NCBI GenBank assembly: GCA_903864275.1
Contig: CAIPFE010000052.1
Coordinates: 83,137-147,136 of the forward strand
Length of the DNA stretch: 64,000 nucleotides
Direction: 5' to 3'
Source: an uncultured Mucilaginibacter sp.
GTDB lineage: Bacteria > Bacteroidota > Bacteroidia > Sphingobacteriales > Sphingobacteriaceae
The notes below the pieces were generated by a model. It worked only from the letters and a program-made list of their open reading frames with translations, was not told the DNA's origin and made no database searches. A program made the translations under genes and the position numbers. Below are positions 22,957-30,272 of the stretch, in pieces (positions within the stretch are counted from its first letter, which is position 1; each line of letters starts with the position of its first letter).

Positions 22957-23538
22957 TTAAGCTTGCGGAAAATTGATGGTTGCTTCAATTTCTGCCAGTT
23001 TGCCCTCACATGCATCAAAAATGTACTGTGTAACCATGCGGATTAAATTGGGGGTATTGGTCACAAATTCGCGGTTTTTGTCATCTTTGATAATCAGCTT
23101 GCAGCCTTGGTAAGGGTTGCTTTCAAGTTCGTCCTGTTCTTCAATCAACTTTACCTCGAACGCCTCTAAAGTTTTGATACGCCCGATAAGCGCCAAACGC
23201 TGTAAGCTTTTGCGGTGCAGGTCGTCTACAGCTTTTAATTTTGCATCCAAAGACAAAACAGGTTTAGCCTCGGGTTTTTGTTCAGCGGTGTTTACTTCGG
23301 CTGCTGCGAGTTGCTTAGTGTCTGCGGGTTGGTTATCCATTGCAGCGGGATTACTTGCCTTTGCCTCGGCAGCTTTGGCTGTCTCACTTTCCGCACCTTT
23401 GGCAGGTGTTTGATTTTGGGCGGTTTCATTTTTTGCTTCCTTTCCTGTAAGGCTTGGACGGTTTTCGGTTTTAACTGAACTGTTGTTTTTTTCGGCTGTA
23501 CCTTGTACACCTTTTGCATTTTTTTCTGCGGTTTGCAT
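22957..23538 (-). CDS. Conserved conjugative-element protein with charged, low-complexity N-terminus
   Basis: 193 residues. The first 105 are Ala/Lys/Glu/Gln-rich and disordered-looking. The C-terminal part (about 105-190) is ordered: LHRKSLQRLALIGRIKTLEAFEVKL, YQGCKLIIKDDKNREFVTNTPNLI. The pattern resembles a small element-encoded accessory protein, and no named domain is assigned. It lies between a terminator and the long structured noncoding region, so its transcript leader may be inside that region. Confidence 0.6.
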   Translation of the reverse strand: MQTAEKNAKGVQGTAEKNNSSVKTENRPSLTGKEAKNETAQNQTPAKGAESETAKAAEAKASNPAAMDNQPADTKQLAAAEVNTAEQKPEAKPVLSLDAKLKAVDDLHRKSLQRLALIGRIKTLEAFEVKLIEEQDELESNPYQGCKLIIKDDKNREFVTNTPNLIRMVTQYIFDACEGKLAEIEATINFPQA

Positions 23539-23603
23539 TTTTTTAGAAATTAAAGAGTTAAAAATTTTGTTAATTCCTTTCTCTCTTCCCTTTCCCTGAT
23601 TAG

Positions 23604-23784
23604 CTTTTTTTCAAAAGAAAAAGGAAAAAAAGAAAGCCCATTTTTGGGGTAGCCGGAAAGCAACAGGAGAGCTATAAGTCCCGCAGGGTGACTGCCATTC
23701 GCTTAGCGCAGCAGGCATTATGCGCTCGTATGTTGCGGCGGCTACCCTTCTTTGCGGCTCTTTTTTTCGTTTTTTTGAAAAAAG
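23604..23784. ncRNA. Structured element with long inverted repeat
   Basis: The ends are complementary A/T-rich tracts (23604-23640 and 23752-23784), and the inner arms GGGTAGCCG (23647-23655) and CGGCTACCC (23739-23747) pair exactly. An inner domain of about 80 bases contains further GC-rich short stems. No reading frame is credible. It may be an RNA, a transfer or replication site, or a repeat; the choice cannot be made from one sequence. Confidence 0.5.
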
Positions 23785-23828
23785 TTATCTCAATTTCATT
23801 TTTATAAAAAGGGTTTTAATGGGGGGAA

Positions 23829-24300
23829 GCAAGTGCCTGGCTGGTGGGTGTGCGGGAAATTGAACGGCAGCGGAGCGGGAGTGAAATTTAGCTTGCGGCC
23901 CGACACACCCAACAGACAGGCTCTTGCTGCGGGGCTAAAAAACTGGTGAGGCATTCCGCCGGGGCGGGAATGACGAACCTGCTTTTTAGCGGGGCCGTGC
24001 CAGGGACAGCAGCGGCATCCTTCGCAGAAGATACAGCGGATGGCCCGGTCCGCCGCGAGGCGGAGGCGCCCGGATAGTGAATTAAATGGCGGTATGCGGG
24101 AAAACGAAGTTTTTTTTAAAAAGGGATTTCCTACCGGCAGGGATAGCGCCGAAGGAGTAATGGAAGGGATCGTTGGAGGACTTGACCCCTATTCGCAAAT
24201 TTGCGTGAACAGTCCGGAGAGGACCTTAAATGTTGGAAAACTAATCAGGACAGGAGCCGGTTAGCCTTGCGGGCCGGGAATTAGAATTATCCGTCAAGGA
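23829..24300. ncRNA. GC-rich multi-hairpin region, candidate large structured RNA or DNA site
   Basis: Several strong pairings occur in order: GCAAG...GGGTGTGCGGG (from 23829) with the complementary run to 23927; GCTAAAAA (23934) with TTTTTAGC (23983-23990), enclosing CATTCCGCC/GGCGGGAATG; CATCC (24016) with GGATG (24038); TCCGCC-GCGA-GGCGGA (24049-24064), a GNRA-capped hairpin; palindrome CGCAAATTTGCG (24194-24205). Base composition is far more GC-rich than the surroundings and no gene is supportable over about 870 bases. RNA or origin-like DNA cannot be told apart here. Confidence 0.55.
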
Positions 24301-24432
24301 CTATGGAATTGATGAAACGTAAACCAGTGCTTGACAGCGGAAGGGAATTTAATCCCTACCATTTATGTGTGTTAGCTCTCTAAAAATATAAACAGGGATA
24401 ACCAGCAAAAGTGATCCTTGATTTCAAAAAAT

Positions 24433-25434
24433 CTATCTTTTGCTGACCATTTCCGGGGTGATCGCCCAGTCGATGCGGTTCAGTCTATCCGCAACATCAT
24501 TGAGCGTTTTGATCAGTTCTGCTTCGTCGGGAAGCGGGCCGGTTACCAAATCTCTGAATGAGGTATGGTAAGGCGCTTTAATTTTGTCCCAGGTATCCGT
24601 GGCGGCAGAAAAAATGATTGCTTTTGCCGGATGGGCCGTCAGCCAAACATTGTTATTTTTGAAGCTTTTGATGTCATCTATGCCTACCTGGTTCAGCATA
24701 GCGTCAAAATGTTTACTGTGATAAAAATCCAGGACTTCCTGATCATTCAGCAACATATGTATATCATAAATATGGCGAATCTTAAGAGAAAGGTCATTAT
24801 AAGGATCTTCTGTCTGAGAGAACCGCACCAGGCTCATTATTTTTTCGCATAATGTTCGCTCTTTCGTTAATACCTGCACCTCAAATGGCTGCAGGCCATA
24901 CTCTACTATGAGCGGGGACTGACCAGTTTCCCGCATTAACTGGGTGATATAGCAGCTAACCTCCATGGTTACATGGGGTTCAAAATTCCCGAGCCAGGTA
25001 ACTTCCAATATGATCTGTTCCCTGACGTGCCCGAAATCGCCCTTGAAACCGCCTTTTTCATAGGCATGAACCGTTTTCCTGATCTGCCCTAGTTTATTGG
25101 TCACACCGGGCACGTCTATTTCGGGCATGATATTTTCAACAATCCTGGAAATATTCCTGATTTTAGTTTTCAACCGATTATCATTTTCACCGGGACGGCG
25201 AAAAACAACGATGTCAACATCTTCTGAAAAGCGCTCGATCAAGTGATAACATTTTGACAAGGCTGTACCGCCTTTAAATACAGCCTCTGTGGCCATTTCT
25301 GATTCAAAAATTGCCTCCAAAGCGGCAGTTATCCAATAATCTTTTTCGATAAAGATTTCGGGGATGCCGAAGCGCTGGGCGGCAGCAAGCACCGCATCGC
25401 GAAATAGTCCGGGGTTATCGTGGAGATGCATCAT
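24433..25434 (-). CDS. abiEii: AbiEii-type nucleotidyltransferase toxin
   Basis: 333 residues of the AbiEii/AbiGii (DUF1814) family: FIEKDYWITAALEAI, AVFKGGTALSKCYHLIERFSEDVDIVVF with the nucleotidyltransferase Gly-Gly and Asp-x-Asp motifs, and FGHVREQIILEV. Members act as toxins that modify tRNA or transfer nucleotides and underlie abortive infection. The start overlaps the antitoxin stop (ATGA arrangement at 25434). With the palindrome at 26197 this is a standard AbiE module. Confidence 0.9.
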   Translation of the reverse strand: MMHLHDNPGLFRDAVLAAAQRFGIPEIFIEKDYWITAALEAIFESEMATEAVFKGGTALSKCYHLIERFSEDVDIVVFRRPGENDNRLKTKIRNISRIVENIMPEIDVPGVTNKLGQIRKTVHAYEKGGFKGDFGHVREQIILEVTWLGNFEPHVTMEVSCYITQLMRETGQSPLIVEYGLQPFEVQVLTKERTLCEKIMSLVRFSQTEDPYNDLSLKIRHIYDIHMLLNDQEVLDFYHSKHFDAMLNQVGIDDIKSFKNNNVWLTAHPAKAIIFSAATDTWDKIKAPYHTSFRDLVTGPLPDEAELIKTLNDVADRLNRIDWAITPEMVSKR

Positions 25435-26153
25435 CAGACAATGTTCCAGTTCGTGCGTGCCGGTAAAGCGGTGTTACTTATACGGTAGCTGTAGGTTGTT
25501 AAAGGGTTAATACTTTGATACAGCGGAACCACGGCTTCTTTCATACCCAATTGTTCGAGCAGTGCGCCGGTCAATGCACGTACCCTTGGCGGGTATTTCA
25601 ATGCCAGTGCGACCAGTTTAGTTTTATCAGGAATGTTATTTAATTTTTGCAATAGCGTTTTAACCGCATTATCACGGTCAACATCAGGAATAATTTTAAG
25701 GTCTTTGACTGCATCCAGCAGTTCAAGCAGCGGGTAGTTATCATCAGTAACATCCACATAGCTTTTAACCGGCCTTACCTGTATATTCCCGATACGGGTG
25801 ATAATCCTTTTTTCACGGCTTGCTATATTGAGGTTTTTAGGGACCTGTGCGGTTAACCCCATCCGGTTATATAAAGAAGTACCTGTAATATAAGCTATTC
25901 TTTTGTTATTTTCAAATAAATAAGGTTTTACCAGTTCCTCCTCCGCAGGCTTTAAAGTTCCGAATACTGTTTTCTTCGGTTTATAAAAAGTACCGGTTGA
26001 AGCGCGATCTATGACGCCCTTCTTTTTTAGTCTTTCCATAGCTTTAGCGGCTGCAGGATATTCCCCAGGTGCAATAGATAGCTCCTGGTATCCGAAAATG
26101 GCACCATCCTGCATACCTGCTATGGTATTTTCTATTCGTTTCGCTACTGTCAT
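25434..26153 (-). CDS. AbiEi-type antitoxin/regulator (DUF6088)
   Basis: 239 residues of the DUF6088/AbiEi-like antitoxin family. The N-terminus is a winged helix (ERLKKKGVIDRASTGTFYKPKK). The C-terminal part (KRIAYITGTSLYNRMGLTAQVPKNLNIASREKR, VRPVKSYVDVTDDNYPLLELLDAVKDLKII) matches the family. It binds inverted repeats in its own promoter and neutralises the adjacent toxin. It is the first gene of the pair, and the perfect palindrome at 26197-26226 is 44 bases upstream of its start. Confidence 0.85.
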   Translation of the reverse strand: MTVAKRIENTIAGMQDGAIFGYQELSIAPGEYPAAAKAMERLKKKGVIDRASTGTFYKPKKTVFGTLKPAEEELVKPYLFENNKRIAYITGTSLYNRMGLTAQVPKNLNIASREKRIITRIGNIQVRPVKSYVDVTDDNYPLLELLDAVKDLKIIPDVDRDNAVKTLLQKLNNIPDKTKLVALALKYPPRVRALTGALLEQLGMKEAVVPLYQSINPLTTYSYRISNTALPARTNWNIV

Positions 26154-26196
26154 AACATATCTTTTACAGTAGCAAAGATAATCATGAATTTTAAAA

Positions 26197-26226
26197 TGTC
26201 AAGTATTTTGCGCAAAATACTTGACA
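26197..26226. promoter_or_regulatory. Perfect 30-bp palindromic operator of the AbiE pair
   Basis: Arms TGTCAAGTATTTTGC and GCAAAATACTTGACA pair without mismatch or loop. It is upstream of the AbiEi gene, matching the inverted repeats bound by AbiEi proteins. It overlaps the presumed promoter, so autorepression is likely. Confidence 0.75.
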
Positions 26227-26261
26227 AAATGTATTACCGAAGACGTGACACAATAAAAATA

Positions 26262-26294
26262 AAAGCCCCCTTACACTCGCTGTTTGGGGGCTTT
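26262..26294. terminator. Terminator hairpin, 9-bp stem
   Basis: AAAGCCCCC ... GGGGGCTTT with a 15-base loop; the T-tail can serve either strand. It lies between the AbiE pair and the leftward conjugation-region genes. Confidence 0.75.
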
Positions 26295-26312
26295 AACCTA
26301 AACCTTATCACA

Positions 26313-26335
26313 AAGGCAAGCAGGTTGCTTGCCTT
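26313..26335. terminator. Second hairpin, 10-bp stem
   Basis: AAGGCAAGCA, loop GGT, TGCTTGCCTT. It follows the previous hairpin by 18 bases; it may end transcripts of the long leftward tra operon. Confidence 0.65.
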
Positions 26336-26383
26336 GAGCCGCAAAATTACAAAATATTTTTCGTGAAAAACAGGATGGTGCAG

Positions 26384-26626
26384 TTAATAACGGCGGCGAT
26401 CATTCCGTATTTTGGATCGCATATACTCCGCAAAAAGCCGTTCCTGTGAACGTTTTTCGGCTTGTTTTTTGGTACGGCGGTTCCAACCCCAAAAGAATAG
26501 CACCCAGATTCCGAAAGCTACAATAAAAGCCGGGAAAGGGTATTTCATATTTGTTGCAGCCATAAAAGCGCCAGTCGAAATAAAGCATGTAAGGATAAAA
26601 TAGACGATGGTTTTCATAACATTCAA
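26384..26626 (-). CDS. Small integral membrane protein
   Basis: 80 residues (or 77 from ATG 26617). Two hydrophobic helices (VYFILTCFISTGAFMAA and FPAFIVAFGIWVLFFWGW) are followed by a strongly basic tail. It is the last gene of the leftward operon before the terminators, 54 bases after the PH-domain gene. Small basic-tailed membrane proteins are frequent at the end of tra regions. Role unknown. Confidence 0.55.
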   Translation of the reverse strand: MNVMKTIVYFILTCFISTGAFMAATNMKYPFPAFIVAFGIWVLFFWGWNRRTKKQAEKRSQERLFAEYMRSKIRNDRRRY

Positions 26627-26680
26627 TACTTAAAAATACTAAAAATATTAGACATTTGAAAGCAAAAAGGTTTATTTTTT

Positions 26681-27154
26681 TTAGTTGATTTCATAGACGC
26701 GGTTGTGCTTTCGGGTCTCTAAAACCCTTTCCCGCAGTTCTTCCACAAGGTTGGATAAAGGGATACCGCGCAACCATATTTCGGGACTTTCCGGGTCTGT
26801 GGTCTTAAGGTGCAGGTCCATCAATCTGAAAATTTGAAGGATAAAAGGTTGCTCCAAAATATAATCTTTGACGCGGAACAATTCCACCGTATCCACCTGC
26901 CTGAAAAACAACCCCCTGTTCACTTGCAAGTATTCGGGCGTTATGAGATACCTGATCCTGCGAATATACAGGTAGCGGTAAGCGGCGAATAACATGATCG
27001 CCAGGCTTAGCCAGATCAGCACCGGAAAATAACGCCAGGCTAAAAGCAGGAATCCGGCGGCGGCCAACAGCAAACCGGATATTTTAATAAAAGCAAAAAT
27101 AACAGCAGGCCTGATCTCTATGACCGGCTGTAAATTGGGTTGTTGAACTTCCAT
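26681..27154 (-). CDS. Bacterial PH-domain membrane protein
   Basis: 157 residues. Two membrane helices (VIFAFIKISGLLLAAAGFL and LIWLSLAIMLFAAYRYLYI) are followed by a bacterial PH-like domain (DUF304): YLITPEYLQVNRGLFFRQVD, VELFRVKDYILEQPFILQIF, LHLKTTDPESPEIWLRGIP. The KDYILEQP-type motif is typical. Function unknown. It is 5 bases from the upstream Toprim-like gene, so it belongs to the same operon. Confidence 0.75.
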   Translation of the reverse strand: MEVQQPNLQPVIEIRPAVIFAFIKISGLLLAAAGFLLLAWRYFPVLIWLSLAIMLFAAYRYLYIRRIRYLITPEYLQVNRGLFFRQVDTVELFRVKDYILEQPFILQIFRLMDLHLKTTDPESPEIWLRGIPLSNLVEELRERVLETRKHNRVYEIN

Positions 27155-27159
27155 AAATT

Positions 27160-27783
27160 TTATTGGTTAAATGTGCCACACCTGACCAGGTCAAGCCAGC
27201 TATTTGCCGACTTTGGTTTTAGTGTCCGGGCGTGAAAACGGTATTCGGATTGCTTTTCAAAAGCGTTCAAACTGAAAAGTTCGCGACTGCATGAAAAAGT
27301 TTTGGAGCGGAATGTAACGGCTACTTTTTGGTTATCAAGGGAAACAGCCGCAGTCTGGTTACGCAGCGCGGCGGCTGTCTTCAAATCGCATACCCTGCCC
27401 AAAAGGTCATTACAAAAAAGCAAGGAAATACGCTTGCCCTTAATCCAACGCTTCAGCCATCGGAAATGTTCGCTGCAAGGCCTGGTGCCGGTGCTGATGA
27501 ACAGCAGGTTACCGGTTTGGTTATAGGCGCGATAATGAATATGCAGCCAGGCGATTGCTTCCATTGCAGAGCCGCAAATGAATATTTCCCGCGCAAATGC
27601 TAAATCAGTACCCGCCAGCCAGTAATTTTCGGTGGAAGGGATATGATGAAAAGCCATACCATAGGTTTCCGTGTATCTGCCATAATGAAATACCAGGTCG
27701 CCTGAACTGTCGCCGGAATAATAAGGGGAAAAGAATTCCTGTACTTCCCTACGGATGCCGAGCCGGGTTAAAAAGGGATGCAT
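27160..27783 (-). CDS. Degenerate Toprim-like element protein
   Basis: 207 residues. IFICGSAMEAIAWLHIHY resembles the first Toprim strand-helix with the catalytic Glu replaced by Gly. ISLLFCNDLLGRVCDLKTAAA resembles the D-x-D/G-R motif with only one acidic residue. This suggests an inactive Toprim-like protein related to mobile-element primases, or a convergent fold. Its ATG shares TAATG with the stop of the DUF4099-type gene. The assignment to Toprim is tentative. Confidence 0.5.
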   Translation of the reverse strand: MHPFLTRLGIRREVQEFFSPYYSGDSSGDLVFHYGRYTETYGMAFHHIPSTENYWLAGTDLAFAREIFICGSAMEAIAWLHIHYRAYNQTGNLLFISTGTRPCSEHFRWLKRWIKGKRISLLFCNDLLGRVCDLKTAAALRNQTAAVSLDNQKVAVTFRSKTFSCSRELFSLNAFEKQSEYRFHARTLKPKSANSWLDLVRCGTFNQ

Positions 27784-28574
27784 TACCTGGAACCCGTACG
27801 GGTATAACTGCGGGCGTATTCCTTTTCCGGCTCCTGCCGCTGCTTTTTGTCTTGCGCTTGTTCCTGCATTTTTTCCAGGTCCTCATAATAGCCCTTACTG
27901 TACACATCGGCATCTTCGTTGTGCTTTTTCTGGCCGAACAGCGCGTTTAAGCCGTGGTATAAGGCAAACGACAAACCACCGTCAATGAGCACTGATGCAA
28001 TAAAGGCCAGTTTATTGGACCGGATACCATTTGTATCGGTCGCGGAATATTGGATGGTCGTGCCATCCTCTAATTTCACTTCTTTGCCTTTGCGATAGCG
28101 TTCTTTCTGATCCAGCGATAAATATTCGCCGTTTACCCGGTCGGGTGCTAAGATGCGGGCCTGGTCTGTAACGATAAATTCATTTGTATCCTTATCAAAT
28201 TCCACCAGGATATCTTTGGGATAGCCCTCATCGTCGAAAATCATTTTTTCGATGTTCACCGCATCTCCCTTCTCCAGTTTTTCAGCTTCGCCATCCGTCA
28301 GGAAGGACGGTTTTTCGGCCAGCTTGTAGATCGGATGTACCAGTAAATCGAGGTCGCCAATAGGATTAGGCTTCAGGGAAAGCTTTGCGTCGAGATAAGG
28401 AATATGCAGGCCATCGGAAAACAGGTTTTCCAGCCGCAGCATCCCGGTGCGACGACCTGCCAGCAACACAGTCAAGTCGTCGTCCTTTAAATTCAGCCTG
28501 CCATCTTTAGCAAGGCCAACTTTTTGCAGGTCTTCCAGCGGAAGATCCTGCTCATCATAAATTTGCTGTATCAT
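27783..28574 (-). CDS. DUF4099/DUF3945-type element protein
   Basis: 263 residues. The N-terminus repeats short modules typical of DUF4099 and DUF3945 proteins (LPLEDLQKVGLAKDGRLNLKDDDLTVLLAGRRTGML and LDAKLSLKPN). The C-terminus is a coiled, Gln/Glu/Lys-rich tail ending in SYTRTGSR. The family is found almost only on Bacteroidota conjugative elements. It is coupled to the next gene through TAATG and starts 11 bases after the ArdC gene. Function unknown. Confidence 0.75.
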   Translation of the reverse strand: MIQQIYDEQDLPLEDLQKVGLAKDGRLNLKDDDLTVLLAGRRTGMLRLENLFSDGLHIPYLDAKLSLKPNPIGDLDLLVHPIYKLAEKPSFLTDGEAEKLEKGDAVNIEKMIFDDEGYPKDILVEFDKDTNEFIVTDQARILAPDRVNGEYLSLDQKERYRKGKEVKLEDGTTIQYSATDTNGIRSNKLAFIASVLIDGGLSFALYHGLNALFGQKKHNEDADVYSKGYYEDLEKMQEQAQDKKQRQEPEKEYARSYTRTGSR

Positions 28575-28585
28575 AATAGGGGTAA

Positions 28586-29776
28586 TTATCTTTTGCGTGA
28601 ATAACTGGTACTTTCTTCTTCAGCCAGGGCAAGCTCCGGTTCCTGCTCCCGTTCCCGTTCCATTTCTTTGCTTTGCCCCGGATTGTTCAATTCATTGAGC
28701 AGGGATTTGTAAAGCCCGGTCGACGGGGTTATTTTAATTTTCTCTCCGGTCGACATATCTTCGATCTTGAAAGCGCCCTTATTTTGCTTTTCAAGGATTT
28801 TGTAGACGGTTTCATTGTAAGGAATTTCCAGGCCTTCGGATAATTTGGCAGCCACATCTTTTTGCTCCGTAACAGCTTGCTTCTGTTCCAGCTTTGGTTC
28901 AAGCCCCAAAACAAAGTCGGCCATTTTCTGGGCATCATCCGCAGCCATAAACAGCTCATTTGGATTTTCCTGCAAAATTTGCGACCAGGGAACTAAAAAG
29001 CTGTCATGCTCTCCCAGGACAAATGGTAAATTCAGTTCGGCACTGATCAGGATCGAGGCAATGTTTGCGCGAAGCTCTTCCTTCGCCAGGTTATCGTATT
29101 CAGGATGACCCCAGTCAGGCCTGTCCAGCCGGGTTTCATGACTCGTGGAATGTACCAATTCGTGTAAAGCGGTAGCATAATATAACTCGGGCTTCTCAAA
29201 TTCATCCTTGCCCGGCATATGAATGGTATCAGATGCCCGTTCATAGTGGGTCACCAGCCCTTCCGGCTCCAATTTCACCCCACTGCTATCCAGGATGGCC
29301 TGTGCCCTTTCTGTCGGGCTTAATTCCTGCGCTTTGGGTTTTAATTCCTTGAGGTTGGTTAAGTCTTTCCCGTTAAACAACCAGGCATCTACTTTAACCG
29401 GTTCCGCCAGTTTGACTCTTTCCATTTTTGGCCTGCCGTTCTCCTTAACAACAGGCTGGCCATTTTCAGTCGCCTGCTGAAGTTTGTTTTCGGAGTAAAA
29501 CTCGATCAGTGTGCCGTGCGCGCCTTTTTTTACCGGTGTTTTGTTGTAACCGGCCTGGTCATAGGATAGCCAGCGGGGGTCGCGGCGGTTCTGCATCAGC
29601 AGCACCAAGGCGGTTGCGCCTTTATAGGACTGCCTGGTTTTGGCATTGATCGGCATCACAAACTGCGAAGTGCCGTCTTCTTTCATGGGTTTGGTAAAGA
29701 TGGACCTTCCATCTTTAAGCAGGTTTACCATCCTGTCGCTGATCTGTTCGGGCAGCGGTTTATAGGTTTCGCTCAT
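28586..29776 (-). CDS. ArdC-like antirestriction protein with zincin domain
   Basis: 396 residues. Residues 1-140 match the ArdC N-terminal ssDNA-binding domain (FVMPINAKTRQSYKGATALVLLM, RWLSYDQAGYNKTPVKKGAHG). Residues about 195-215 contain the zincin motif ATALHELVHSTSHETRLDR. ArdC protects incoming DNA from host restriction and can bind ssDNA during transfer. Residues from 290 are Glu/Lys-rich repeats. It is 2 bases from the M23 gene, so the operon is tight. Confidence 0.87.
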   Translation of the reverse strand: MSETYKPLPEQISDRMVNLLKDGRSIFTKPMKEDGTSQFVMPINAKTRQSYKGATALVLLMQNRRDPRWLSYDQAGYNKTPVKKGAHGTLIEFYSENKLQQATENGQPVVKENGRPKMERVKLAEPVKVDAWLFNGKDLTNLKELKPKAQELSPTERAQAILDSSGVKLEPEGLVTHYERASDTIHMPGKDEFEKPELYYATALHELVHSTSHETRLDRPDWGHPEYDNLAKEELRANIASILISAELNLPFVLGEHDSFLVPWSQILQENPNELFMAADDAQKMADFVLGLEPKLEQKQAVTEQKDVAAKLSEGLEIPYNETVYKILEKQNKGAFKIEDMSTGEKIKITPSTGLYKSLLNELNNPGQSKEMEREREQEPELALAEEESTSYSRKR

Positions 29777-29777
29777 A

Positions 29778-30260
29778 TCATTTAATGATTAAATTGTTAA
29801 GATTATTCTTGATGATAGCCAATAAAAAGGCTAAAGGATCAATGAAGTGACCCTGAAATTTGACTGCAAAATGCAGGTGCTCCCCGGTAACCCTCCCGGT
29901 TGAACCGGTAACTCCCAGGGCAGTCATGGATAAAACACTGTCACCTTGCATTACAAAAAGTTGAGATAAATGACCGTAGACGGTTTGCAATTCACCATGC
30001 CGCAAACGGACAAAAATGCCCAGTAGCGGATCAAAGCCGATGTTTTCGACCAATCCTGGCAGCACTGCATAAATGGTATCGTCCCGGGCACGCAGATCAA
30101 CGCCAGCATGGAAAGCGTATCTTCCGGTCAGCGGGTGAACACGATTCCCATAAGCGGATGTCAGCTGCAAATGCTTCAGCGGCAGACAAGCTTGCGCCTG
30201 TAAATAAACGGGCAATAAAAGCGTTATTGCGGCCAACACGCAGCGGTTCAAACATCCCAT
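29778..30260 (-). CDS. M23-family peptidase of the transfer region
   Basis: 160 residues. Signal peptide (LAAITLLLPVYLQAQA), then LytM/M23: TSAYGNRVHPLTGRYAFHAGVDLRA with the first zinc motif, VTGSTGRVTGEHLHFAVKF with HLHF. These enzymes cleave peptidoglycan peptide bridges and open the wall for the transfer channel. The motifs are intact, so it should be active. It lies 12 bases after the coupling-protein gene. Confidence 0.85.
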   Translation of the reverse strand: MGCLNRCVLAAITLLLPVYLQAQACLPLKHLQLTSAYGNRVHPLTGRYAFHAGVDLRARDDTIYAVLPGLVENIGFDPLLGIFVRLRHGELQTVYGHLSQLFVMQGDSVLSMTALGVTGSTGRVTGEHLHFAVKFQGHFIDPLAFLLAIIKNNLNNLIIK

Positions 30261-30272
30261 AAGTTGATTTAA

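Noticed and set aside
23117..23413. Plus-strand open frame opposite the 193-residue gene
   Set aside because: It is the antisense phase of the Ala-rich linker of that gene.
24040..24264. Plus-strand open frame within the structured region
   Set aside because: GC-rich hairpins force the frame; there is no coding-like residue pattern and no promoter.
23829..24300. Group II intron
   Set aside because: A GTGCG-like start exists, but no domain V hairpin and no reverse transcriptase gene are found.
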